Source: Mugil cephalus
Lineage: Eukaryota; Chordata; Actinopteri; Mugiliformes; Mugilidae
DNA: 64,000 nt
Assembly: GCF_022458985.1 (NCBI RefSeq)
Contig: NC_061789.1
Span: forward strand, 6,366,357 to 6,430,356
Direction of reading: 5' to 3'
Numbering within the stretch: position 1 is the first letter of the stretch; each line of letters starts with the position of its first letter. The notes beneath the pieces were generated by a model, which saw only the letters and a list, made by a program, of their open reading frames with translations, had not been told where the DNA came from and did no database searches. Shown here one piece after another: positions 41,547 to 60,031 of the stretch. Made by a program: the position numbers and the translations under genes.

Positions 41547-41705
41547 GGTGAACAGGTTACCACACCGGACCGTGTGCGCGTCTGCAGCCCAGCTGCCTCC
41601 GGTGAGCTTCCCCGCCCACTGTCAGGGGCGGCGGTGACGCCGATCCATGCGCGTCAGTCCGGAGTGTCACTGAGACGCCAGCCAGGCGCGATCATATGGA
41701 ACATG

Positions 41706-42074
41706 CACGGATCAGCCACAACATTAAAACCATAGTCAGTAAGAGGTAACAATACATCATTCTGCTGGGAAACTTTTGGACGTGGCATTCATTGGTATGG
41801 ATGTTATTCAGAAATGCACCACCCACATAGACCAGACCAGGCACAGACACGCAGAGCAGTCCAACTCAGAAAACATGAAAAACAGCACAAGGTGTTGACC
41901 TGGCCTCTGAATTCACTAGACCCCAAACTGACCTGTGGGATGATCCACAGATTTCACTTCCCCTCAACCCATAGGACCCAAAGGTCACAAGGTGTCACAA
42001 CTGTTTTGGGGGCACAAGGGAGATGTACACAGTATTAGGAAGGTGGTCATAATGTTATGCCTGATTGGTGTAGA
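41706..42074 (-). mobile_element. Inverted-repeat DNA transposon between the VWC gene and lectin gene A
   Basis: Left end CGGATCAGCCACAACATTAA; right end, reverse-complemented, CCAATCAGGCATAACATTAT. The interior is the same as at 38395-38784. About 369 bases, non-coding. It lies between the VWC gene start and the lectin A polyadenylation signal. Confidence 0.8.
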
Positions 42075-42161
42075 TTTCCTAAGAAGTTCAGCGACTACAC
42101 TAAACTAATATGAGCCTAATTGATTTTTATGCAGACAGGAGCTGCTGTTCAGAAAGAGGTG

Positions 42162-42167
42162 TTTATT
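42162..42167 (-). terminator. Candidate polyadenylation signal of lectin gene A
   Basis: AATAAA on the minus strand about 290 bases after the proposed stop codon. It supports a terminal exon that simply continues past the ancestral donor site. Confidence 0.5.
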
Positions 42168-42456
42168 AATTGCAAAACTCACAAATATAATGCAGGTCAC
42201 ACTATCACCATGTATTAATTCAACACCACTAAAGACAATGCACCCAAAGCCATTATTATTATTAATAATATTAACTGTCTCTACAGGTTGGGTTATTACA
42301 TACTAGTACTACAACATACTGGAAACTACAACTACTTCATCTATTGTGAAATATGAAAACATCAAGTGCTCAGCACGTACAGGTTCCTGAAGGGTTATAA
42401 ACTACTTATAACCAACCTGCAAAATTAAAAGTCGGAATTTTGAATCATGTTCACTC

Positions 42457-44751
42457 TTAAGGCCTCTCCGGAATCAACCGTCCGGTTTGTGCTTGATATT
42501 TGGGAATCCTCACCATGTTCAAGATCTCTTCACCCAGTTCCTCCATGTCCACAGAGGGGCCAGCTTTCTTCAGCCCCACCTTCACCACTTTCATTTCTGT
42601 TCTGCGATCTGTAGAGAGCAACAGGGAACGGTAAGAAGTCTCAAACTGCAAAATTGAACTGAAAACACAAAGTGGAATTGTTGGTTAAAAAAAAAAAACT
42701 CACTGTAACAGACAAAGGGTCTCGTGTTTATGCAACGAGAGTTTGCCCATTTACCAGTGTAGATAGCAACACAAGAAGCATCCAAGTCAGAACTAGGGGT
42801 CTCAGGCAACCAGTTATCAAATACATCCTCGCTCCCATCCGACCACCTCCAAGAGTTCCTGTAGAAGCCGATCCATGAGTTGCTGGCCATGTTCTTTATC
42901 TGATCATTCTCAGTCTGGTTCCTCACACTGGCCAAGTCAATGTAGTTGTTCCTGCAGTAGGCCCTAGCTGCATCCCAAGTCATCAGAGTATTCACACGGA
43001 TGAAGCTGGGTGAAGTTTCTGATGTTCCCTCTGTACCTAAAAAATATTTAAACACTGAGTGATTCCAGACAAATATTTTGACCTAAAATCGCACCATTTG
43101 TGAGGCGCTAACGCACGCCTAATGCTTCTGCGTCAATTTGATGCCATGGCCGTGGCGTCAGCCCAGGCTCTAACGGCGTGACGCGCACCTCGCCAGAAGC
43201 GCAACTACCCAACGCAGACCAGCGGCTTCTCCGTCTACGCAATTGTCGTATTTCTTGTTTGAATTTGTTTGATTGAAATAGAAACAAAAATGAACTGGAC
43301 TTTTGCAGAGCGAGCCTCACTGACGAGCGCATGAGTGTATATGACTCGGTGTAGACGACGTGCGTAAGTTACGCCGTCTATGTGCCGGAGAGGCAGGTGA
43401 TTGATAGGTAATGGATAATTATTTGCATCGACTTTTTGGACTGACACATTTTTGTTTCGGCGTCAGTTCCATTTCTGGCGAGCCGCACATCAGGCTATGG
43501 CGTTGGGGTCTACGTAGGTTCTGGGCCGTCAAATTGACCCGTAAGCATTAACCGTGCGTTACGTTGACTTTTTCAGCACTGACAACTGTCGCTTCATCAG
43601 CTTCCGAGACTTATTTGTGTAAAACAAACAAACAAAAAAAACATACTATTTTTGTAGCAGATGAAGTTGTGGATGTTACCACACAAATCATCCTTCCATT
43701 TTCCGTTTTGGGCCATCATCACACAGGATTTATAGTTGGTGTGGTCTATGGGGTAGCCGTCTTCCCACATGGGGAACTTAGTATCTCCTTCACCATAATA
43801 GGTCTCATCTTCCAGAGACCACGTCCACGCGTCAGTGTCTCTGTTGAGCCCGATCCAGAAGGAGTTTAACCCTGTAAGTTTCATGAGTTTGTCCAAATGT
43901 TCCTTGCTTTGTACGACAGCCAGGTCAGTGTATTTATTTCTGCAGTACTCCCGAGCGTCCTTTATATTCTTTTCAGTCTGTACAATGATGTAGTCGTGAG
44001 GAAAACAGGCAGGCAGGAGACACAGTCCTGTAGCAATGACAAAGACGTTCATGTTAACTGGGTAACATTATCTATCTATTTATCTATCAAGAAAGGTTGG
44101 GGATACAAAACTGGTTCCAAAATTCAGATTCCAAGGGAGTCTTTCAGTATTTTCATACTGATTCTGCCTCATTTTCAGTCTGACTCATTTACCTCCTCTG
44201 GGTAAACTGCTAAATGTACTGTACTACAAACACCTACCATGTACGCAGAGCGGACCAGTCATTTTGGCGCTCTAGGCGACGGTTTGGCGCCCCCACCCCC
44301 ATCAATAAGATATTGCACAAAGTATACTGATGAGACCAGTGCAGCCAGAGTTGAATAAAAATGGAGTGCACAAAAAAAAAAACAAATACATCATCTAGCA
44401 TTGTTGTACAGCAAACATGTACATAAAGATAGTGAAATTAGAGTATTGCTCAAAAGACTATGTGCAATAATGTGCATAATGTCCTACAATACACATTGGG
44501 ACCTACATACAAAATAAAAACTACCTATACTGCCTGCGCTTAGGGCCGACTCTGCATGTGTGTACTAAGACCTGGCACCAAGATACTACAGTTTTCCAGA
44601 TTTATGAGTTTGTCTGTTTTCCATACACAGTCCGTATGTCCTGGATGTTTATCCCAAACCAGAACGAGCGCAAAGCTCAGACATTTGACAAAACAAATGA
44701 ATTTCACTGACCTGACATGACCACCGCCATGACAACAGCCGCCCGTTTCAT
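42457..44751 (-). CDS. Secreted protein with two C-type lectin-like domains (lectin gene A)
   Basis: Exons 44712-44751, 43647-44027, 42704-43036 and 42457-42608 join in phase (906 bases, 301 residues). Exon 1 is a 40-base signal-peptide exon (MKRAAVVMAVVMSG) and the signal continues in exon 2 (LCLLPACF). Domain 1 (about 18-140) has the CTLD landmarks AREYCRNKYTDLAVVQS, FWIGLNRD, WTW and LCGNIHNFICY. Domain 2 (about 141-251) has AARAYCRNNYIDLASVRNQ, SWIGFYRNSWRWSDG and RPFVCY. Neither domain has the EPN/QPD triplet or the WND motif of calcium-dependent sugar binders (domain 1 reads WKDD, domain 2 WANS), so binding is probably non-classical or protein-directed. The tail (TEMKVVKVGLKKAGPSVDME) resembles teleost mannose-receptor-like lectins. 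A later exon present in the sister gene is missing. Family is sure; function is inferred as immune or adhesion recognition. Confidence 0.85.
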
Positions 44752-44875
44752 GATGGACTGCTGCGAAGCTCCCCTCAGACTTGAACTGACAAATGTTGTG
44801 ACGTTATTATTTTTTGGTGGTGGTGGCAGACGTCATCAGGTCTTAAGCACAAGTGTAAAAATACCACGTTTCAAC

Positions 44876-45418
44876 TAAAAGTACGGAAGAGTATTAGGTC
44901 CACACATGAGAAAAAATGTATATTTTTTTGTCATCAGTCGTTTTGTGAGTGTTCGAGGAAAAAGTTGAAATTTCGAAAAAGAAAAAGTCAAAATATAATT
45001 TCAAGAAAAAATTTTGAGAAAAAAGTATAAAGTAGAAAATAGATCTTTAAACCGGCACTACTGTATTGGGGCTTAATTAATAATTAACATTAAGAATATG
45101 AAATTGTATTGTGATTATTTTTACAGTTACATTGCTGATATAATATATTGGACTGTTGCATGTCAACAGTGGCCTGGACATTGTCCCACACTGTTGCCTT
45201 CCACAGGTATCGGCAGCACCATACACATACGTGCCTGCCGGTGTAAACTTCTACTCTGACTTACCCCGAAATTTCAACTTTATCTCGAAATTTTGACTAT
45301 TTTCTTGAAAATTCTACTTTTGTTTCTCCAAGTTTTCTGCATGATCAAAAAAAAAAACTACCTCCTTTATTTTTTTTTCTCATGGGTGGCCCCAATACTC
45401 TTCCATAGTTTTAGTAAA
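44876..45418. mobile_element. Non-autonomous DNA transposon with long inverted ends
   Basis: Left end CTAAAAGTACGGAAGAGTAT and right end, reverse-complemented, CTAAAACTATGGAAGAGTAT. Pairing continues inward (CCACACATGAGAAAAAA against CCACCCATGAGAAAAAA, then TTGAAATTTCG-type tracts), so almost 200 bases at each end can pair. No transposase ORF. Family not assigned. Confidence 0.75.
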
Positions 45419-46609
45419 TATTATATTTGACATTATTTCACATGACACATTTGATTAATTTTAATGAATGTATCTACGGTGACTATAAAGCAACTAACTT
45501 CTATCAAGTAATATCAATATCTATTAAATTTAATAGCTATGCCCTAGCTGAACCATCTAGATCTACACCTTACATCCTATTGTGGAGCTTCTTTTTGTTA
45601 GGAAATGTGTTTATTTGTCCTTACCTGGAAACAAATGTCACTCCCCGGTGCCTCACAAACAGTCTCGACAAAAAAACTTTAAGAACTGATGTCCCCTTTC
45701 CTTCTGTGTCAAAACTTAACGATCTCAGTGCAGTGAGCATCGGCCCAATCAGAGCACAGAGTCATTTGGTTGGAGCCGAGTTTCCATCTGTTTTGGCAAG
45801 TAAAATAAGGACTAATTAAAGGGAAGAGGCTGAGGATCAGTCAGCCACATTTGTTTGCCACACCAGGAGATCATTTAAATGATCTATTCCTGATATGGAT
45901 TTCAGTTTCCCCACAGCAGCTTAACCTAAAAAAAACATTGTGGATTGAAACACATTTGAGTAGATTATCACCTACATCACTTTGTCACGTACACTACTCG
46001 TGACTGTGCTGCAGTTTAGATGCATTTGCTTAGACATTGCTTGAGATAAATGCTGTGTTAGGCTACGGTGAATTCAATTTCCATGAACAGGTGACTTGAT
46101 GTGAAGACAAAATGCTAAATTATTTGTCGGATCATAGCTGATGGACGCAGGGAGTCAAGGTGTTGACCTGGCCTCCAAATCGTATGTCCGTGCTATTAGC
46201 ACTGGAGGAGGATGTCATCACACTCAAACTAATGTGGCGCCATCTGATATCCAAATCCCCTTAGCGTCTGCAGGATGCAGTGCTGACTGGTGGCATGATG
46301 TTGTTTTGAATCTTCTGAATAAATTTGAATCAGTGATACTTACTGGTGTGAGGAGTCTCCAGGTATGCTTCAAGACACACGTTTTAAAAAGGTGCCTTGC
46401 GTGGACCCCTAGTATGTAGGTAGGACCCCTTCCAGAGAACTCACTGCGCAGTTACATCAGTTTCATTACAGTTACATTGGCCTATACACCCGGCACTACG
46501 TTTAGTCGCACGCAATTTTTTTTTTTTTTAACTGAGCGCCTTTGCTCACTCCCGCCCTGACCAAAAACAAAACAAAACCTGCTTTGTCATCGGAGGGAAC
46601 GTGCTCATC
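45419..46609. other. Spacer with repeat scraps
   Basis: No gene is supported. A scrap near 46158-46180 (GGTGTTGACCTGGCCTCCAA) comes from the inverted-repeat transposon family seen elsewhere. The open frame at 45427-45819 (plus) shows no domain and no splice context. Confidence 0.45.
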
Positions 46610-46945
46610 CCTGGCCTTGGCCCAGCACTGACGCCAGTGATCGAAGTGTTCGAAACCACCGATTTCCTTTCCGATCTGACACCGAGGAAAATTCAGACTG
46701 GTATCGGCGATACCGATCCGGTGTAGCTTCATAAAGAATACAAGACTTATTATTTGTGGCCTCATTTAGCCAAGCTATACAACAACAAAACAAACAAAAA
46801 ATGTGAAAATAGTGTTTCAAACATTAAATTAAAAGGAATAAGTAGATTAATAAGACCATTAAAGTCATTTTTTTGTTTAACTATTAAGAACTACCACCAA
46901 ATGAAAACTTGCATCTTAATTCTGACTCTCTTCTCTCCTCATACC
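46610..46945 (+). repeat. Dispersed repeat, family shared with 20960-21280
   Basis: Begins with GATTTCCTTTCCGATCTGAC and GGTATCGGCGATACCGATCC, followed by the same ordered blocks as the copy in slc44a2. The TATCGG-rich start is common in fish hAT-type debris. No coding capacity. Confidence 0.6.
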
Positions 46946-47079
46946 CAAATCAACACACACGACACTTTTGAAGTGTCTATACTACTTATAACTTACCTAA
47001 TCTGATCCTCCCAGATGAAACACACACATTATTTTACGTATTGAGTAAAAGTTACTGACAGGGTCCATGTAAAAACCAG

Positions 47080-47525
47080 CTGTGACAGAATTCTGTGAGA
47101 AAACTCCTGTTTTGTGGAAGATCTTTATGTCAGGCTGCTTCCTCCAGGTCACCGTGTATCGGTTGTTCAATGCCTGACAAAACCGCAAAATGTAATTATT
47201 CTTTAATGTCCTCACGTTGACTCTCATGTTGTTGTGAAATGTTGAATGTCCTCTCGTAAGGTCTCTCTGAATAAACACCATTCGTTTTATGTTTCATATT
47301 TGAGAATACTCACCTTTTCCCAGTTCCTCCGTGTCCACAGAGGTGCCAGCTTCCTTCAGCGCCACCTTCACCACTTTGGTTTCTGTTCTGGAATCTGTAG
47401 AGAACAATAGGAAACAGTAAGAATTTGCAAAATTGAACTGAAAACACTCAAAGTGAAACTGCTGGTAAAAAAACAAACCCAACTCACTGTAACAGACAAA
47501 GGGTCTAATATCAGATACATCAAAC
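47080..47525 (-). pseudogene. 3' relic of a third two-domain lectin gene
   Basis: Three pieces correspond to the 3' part of the lectin genes. About 47486-47510 holds only the end of a second CTLD exon (ACCCTTTGTCTGTTACA plus donor), the rest of that domain being absent. About 47325-47395 encodes SRTETKVVKVALKEAGTSVD, close to lectin A. About 47080-47175 encodes LNNRYTVTWRKQPDIKIFHK, matching the last exon of lectin B (KLAWRKQSDGKIFHPE). The middle exon lacks about 15 bases before its donor, so the phase to the last exon is broken, and the last exon has no stop where lectin B has one. It is a degenerated duplicate. Confidence 0.7.
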
Positions 47526-47699
47526 TGCGGTTAAATATGGTAATGGTGGGAATGCTAAGTTTTGGAGAATTAATTTTGATAATAATAATAATGATGTTTA
47601 CTTCAACACTGGTGTAAAGTTTAAGAAGATTAACACACACACATACACACTCAGTCTTCAGACACCGAATGACACGCCCACCTCTACACAATGACTAAT

Positions 47700-49480
47700 G
47701 TACTGACAAGTTAAAAGATTTGAATAACAAAATTGAGGACTTACAGCTTAATATTAAATGCAAAATAGCAATAATAATGTATGTAAATAGCACTAGGCCC
47801 AGTTTAATGTAGGACACATGCAACTTAATCTCTCCATTAGTTTGGGAGTTTGTAGTAAATGTGTTGGATTCGTCCTCACCTAAAATAGATGTCAGTCGTC
47901 CGTGTCCTTCAGGAACTGGTGCCTCTTTCCAAGTGTAAATGTTTTCCAGGTATATGTTGTTTCTATATGAGCATCAAGTCAAATTAAGTCAAACGCCTCT
48001 TACGTGACTGACGCTTCACCGATGACTGGATTGGCATTTACATGCGTTTGTATTAGTCCGTCAGACTCCCAGGTATAGAAAAGGTATAGATGGAAACATG
48101 AAAACTCACTCATTCAAATTCACACATGAAGCAGGGTGCATTCTTAGACACACTGTTCTGCTTTCTGCTCTCATCTGTAATCTGAATATTTTTGAATTCG
48201 CACACGTTGAGCTTGTGTGTGTGTGTCTTATGAATGAAAACATGCGTTTGTGCAGCAGTATTAACGGCCATAAACAGACTGAGAAATCATCTTTATTTGG
48301 ATTAGATAAGTTCGGACAGTACAAAAGAAAGATGCAAAAACAAAAAGAGAAGAAAATAAAATTAAAAAAATGTGGCATATTACTAAAAACAGTCCAATTC
48401 AAGTAAGAAAACTGTCTTTTTTTTTTTTTAAATGCAGGAGGTTAAATGTGGATGAGGCCTTGAGTGCATTTCTCTGGTGAAGTTAAACACCTTTTATTGT
48501 AGAAAAGCTCAAAAGGATGATGATTTCTTTTTTTATAAAATTGTGATGATACAGGGGGGAGAAAAACTTTTTATACTGAAGTCATTTCCACATTCACCGA
48601 GTTTAAAAAGCAACTTAGAGACGAGCCCATCGTTTTACACGTTTATCCTGTTTCTGTTGACTTCCAGTCGTGCAGGACTCCCGTAATCGCTCTAATTCTC
48701 GCAGGCGTTGGGTTCGTAGTGACAGAAGCATGCAGAAATGTGGAAGTTAATTAAAATGCTGACCATCCTGACTTCATACATGGAGACTTATTTCCTCAGA
48801 CAGGGTGTGAAATTCTTTTAGAGTTGCAATTCAAGACATCAGGTTTAATAACAAAAAAGACTGACTTCTATTATGTTCATCTAAAAAAAAAATAATAATA
48901 AAAAAAAAAAAAATGTCCCACTGGATCTCTTAAAAACACAGAAGTAACAGCAGTAGTTCTGTAAATCATACAAACTGTGGAGAGAGTAGAAAATTGAGGT
49001 TTTTACATAAAGAGGAGAAACCAGAGCTGTCTAGTTTGTTTCAGAGGTGTTAAGTCGTAGAGGACAACGCACACGTCGCCGTCGCCCGGTGACGAGGACT
49101 GAGAACGGTAGCTCAAACGTCGTTTTGGTTAGTCTGGGCCTAAAGCTGCGGATGCAAACCCTGTCGACGGGACAACTGAGGATAAAGACGCGAGTTTAAA
49201 AACAGACGAAAGGTGTGAACGGCGACGTCGCGGCCGTTCAAACGCCCTTGTAACATCTCTTTCTAGGTTTGCGTCGGCTTATTTTACGATATCCGTCATG
49301 CAGCGTGGAGAGAGAAAAAGAAAACGGGAGCGGCCTGTGCAGCGCTTGGAGCACTCTTTGGTGACTCGTTCGCTTTAGCAAACCAGGCTAAGGAAACGTA
49401 CGGTTTTAAAGGGAAATCCTAGTTGCAGCTACATGAAGCTGGTTGATGAAAAGCCTACATCACTCTTGTATAAAAGGAAC
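47700..49480. other. Spacer downstream of smarce1
   Basis: No gene is supported. The part near 49.5 kb may be extended smarce1 3' UTR. It has A- and T-rich runs (48417-48431, 48880-48913). An exon-like string near 47880-47960 was examined and shows no recognisable domain. Confidence 0.45.
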
Positions 49481-49482
49481 TA

Positions 49483-49488
49483 TTTATT
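49483..49488 (-). terminator. Candidate smarce1 polyadenylation signal
   Basis: AATAAA on the minus strand, about 130 bases after the smarce1 stop codon. Further AATAAA motifs lie beyond, so longer 3' UTRs are possible. Confidence 0.5.
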
Positions 49489-49619
49489 GATGTTACTAAC
49501 AAACCTCAGCACTCCTCCGCATTCCTGCTGCAACGCTATATGTTTCCATCCTGAGATGAAGAGCTGCAGCTCTCGCAGGGAGGACGTCTACAGCTAACAC
49601 CGTGTGTCTAACGCTACTC

Positions 49620-56792
<7,173 letters not shown>

Positions 56793-57344
56793 CGTGACTG
56801 GAGACTGGGGCTACGGGTATCAGGCTATTTCCATGCTGTTTAAGCTGTGTGACAAAAAAAAAAACAAAACAAAAACATGTAAAGACCCCCACACACATTA
56901 GGACAACTTCACAAAATGAAACGACAACCAGCGAGCACCGACAACAATGGCCGACGGAGCGTAAAATGTTAGCATTAGCTCACCAGGCTAACTGACCTGC
57001 TAAGAGAAAACGTAAACGTTTAGATAACAAAAACGAGTCTATTTGAATGAATGCGGAAGATGCAACACTCGCGAATATATAAACAGGCGTGTGTGCAAAG
57101 CAAATATGCGGTTTTAATGAGCAGAGGACGTTTGAATAAACCCTGTTGTCGATGCTAGGCTAACGGACAATAAGTCCCGCTGCCTCTCGGCACGTTGAGG
57201 GAAGGAGCTGGCATTAGAAGCGAAATTAAAAAACGAACAAAACCGAAAATATGTAATTCGTAAGGTTAAAATGGTTTTAAAAAATGCGCAGAAGTGGCGT
57301 TTTTCGGTAATTGCGCTAGAAACAATGTAAACATACTCACTCAA

Positions 57345-57420
57345 TCGTCCTTTGTTCCCTCTATAGGGCCGCTTGTTCCGCCTTTCACGCACACACAGGA
57401 AGTTAAAAAAAAACATTCAT
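57345..57420 (-). promoter_or_regulatory. Probable smarce1 5' UTR exon and start region
   Basis: On the minus strand a donor (GATTGA|GTGAGT) ends a short unit near 57340, behind TCCGCCGGATTG and a CpG-containing stretch around 57360-57430. It would supply the non-coding first exon spliced to the acceptor at about 56845. Start site not confirmed. Confidence 0.4.
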
Positions 57421-57449
57421 TCAATCCGGCGGAAATGATCCTTTCAAAA

Positions 57450-60031
57450 TATTTTTCTTTCCTTTTTTTTCTTTTTAATTAGACACAGGGGCGTCACTAG
57501 ATTTAGCTAGCACTAGAGAAGACTTAGCCCCAAACATGTGTAGCGAACATAGCGAGAATTTATTTATTATTTCAATCTTTAACGTTTTTACAACAAACAC
57601 AGGTTCCAGCAGTAACAATTAATAACTAATCAACACAGAGGCTAATGCCATGACTCTTGCCCGCAACACAGTAATTCTTTTGAGTCACACAGATTACATA
57701 TGCAACAAAAATGGCTGCAAATTCAAGCCTTGAAAATATTACTTTATTACTTGAATTAAATTAACAATTAGGATATGACCCAAATATTTTGGGGCTTTCT
57801 CCACTTTCTATTCATTATTCTCCTAAATGCAAGCTCAAGTCTTATATGGTGCACATTGACTAAAATGTATAATTTTTCATATTAATACAGAGATCCATAA
57901 AATTCAAAGACTGCCTGCATCGCAAATGTATCTTTTGTCAAACAGGGAGCTCCATTAATTGCATGGGGTATTCTGTTGTTAGCTTGGGGCTGGAGCTAAC
58001 TAATGACATATACTCTATATATATACTATATTATCACTTAAATATGATCATATTCTGGCCACTTTATGTTGAATTTGTAGGCACTTTAAAAACAGTAAAA
58101 AATGGTAAAAAATAAGTAAATAACACCAAATTATTTAGGGGGTCTTAAGAATATTTTAGGGAGGCCCCCACAAGCTTGTATAGTCAGCATTAGGCATGAT
58201 GGGTGTATTACATCATCTGCCTCTCTTCTGATGCCCCCGTCAATCTGTGACAGGTTCAGTCTGGACTCATCAGATGTGTATGTTTCGTGATATATCAAAA
58301 TACAGGGGTTAAAAAATAAATAAATAAATGCCTCACGCACAGTGAAAATAATAAAGGAACATTTTCCAAAAAATAGATTGTAAAAATCACACTTAAGCAT
58401 CTGTGGGTATTCCCGGTATTTGCTTTTAGAAGGAGGGCTGTGTTTGAATGGTCACAGAAAAAACAAAGCCGAGTTATTTGCCTTCTTCAGCTCAACCTTG
58501 TCCCAGGAATTTGCATATGTAAACATCTCTGTGTATAGATGGGTGATTTGTAAAACCAAAATTTGCAAAACGCCAAGTATATACCAAGTAAAGATTACCA
58601 CTTACCCTTTCATGACCCTGAAACATTTTGTGGTTGTGTAGAGTTTATGTCAGGTATGTGCGACACACATTTTATCCATTAGCATCATAGCCACAACATT
58701 AAAAGCATTGACAGGAGAAGTAAATAACATTGACCATATTGTGACAACTCAGCGTTCTGAAGGGAAACGTTTGCACCTGGCAACAATCCGACTCAGGAGC
58801 ATAAATCAAGCTTATGCGGGGAATACCTAGCTAGCTAGACCCCAGTTAGGGTTAGCGGTTTGGGCTAGTGGCAGTGCACTTAAGTGCTTTAAGAGGTGTA
58901 CGTGCAGGAAGAGAGTAGCAGCGACATCACAACAAGAGACCATTGGATTTTAATGAGTTGTTGCAATGATAAGCTCAATGTCACAATGCTAATGGTGTGC
59001 TCGGGGCTCTGTGTGAACCCCGATGACGTTTACTGTATTTTCTTTTCCTATGAAGCAGCAACGATAGCAAGGGAAAGCTCTGTCTGTACAATAGAAACAT
59101 TATCATGCTCTGATTTCTGATTTCTACATTCACGATGTGAAATATACACCTAGGCAATTATAGCCTGGACGTCCTACAGAACGATGGGCAGTGAGTGAGT
59201 TGTGCTTTTAGCTGTCGTTGCAAGGTGTGCTAGTATCAGTCACCAATATGCCTGGTTTGTATTCAGTGTTTATCCAGCAGTGGTTACAGTAATTGTATGT
59301 TGTCTTTGCCGAGTGCTGGTTACGCCTGACTACCCACTCTGTGTTTCTTCTTCAAATTACATTTACCAGGCAAATGCTGTTATTAAAATGATTGCACCAC
59401 AGAGTTCCATGTTAAAATATGGAAATCCAGATTCAGTCAATATTGATATTCAATATAGTCGGTATAAATATTTACGTACTCAATGCAAATTACAAGAAGA
59501 AGCCTAGTTCAAGCCCACTCTTTGTAGCAGGATGTAAATGATATCGTCACTGTTTTTGCATTGAATGCAAACCTCGAAGGCAGGGAACCATGACTACTAA
59601 CAGCTATTTGAATTGGGGGCCATATTTAATACACTTTATAATTGCCTTGCCCGTCAGTCGGATTTACTCTCACAGCAAAGGTAAGACATCGTCTTTGAAT
59701 AAACACAGGACACGTGGACTTGATCTGACATTATAACAGTATCATTTAACAGAAAATGTGAAACAAGAAACGGTAAATACAGTGTTTTATTGCACAATAA
59801 AATGGCTTAGCATGATTTATTTATATTTTATTACAATTAACTGTTATATTATCTCAAAGGTTTGATTTTAGTGCATGATTTTCACCTTCATTTTTGCTGT
59901 TTACCTTAAAATTATGACGTATGTCTGTATTATTTCCACTTGGTTATGTTTTAAAAATGGAAGACAAGAGTAGTAGATTAATGGGTTGATGGATAAATCA
60001 TACTCTTATCATTTTTCTAGGTGTCACTGCC
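57450..60031. other. Spacer between smarce1 and lectin gene B
   Basis: Divergent spacer with no supported gene. It includes a fragment of an inverted-repeat transposon terminus near 58688 (AGCCACAACATTAAAAGC) and AT-rich sequence. The plus-strand open frame at 59202-59507 has no recognisable domain. Confidence 0.45.

Noticed and set aside
41256-41735. 159-residue plus-strand ORF over the VWC gene first exon
   Set aside because: Antisense of a GC-rich signal-peptide and VWC exon; Arg/Ala-rich with no domain.
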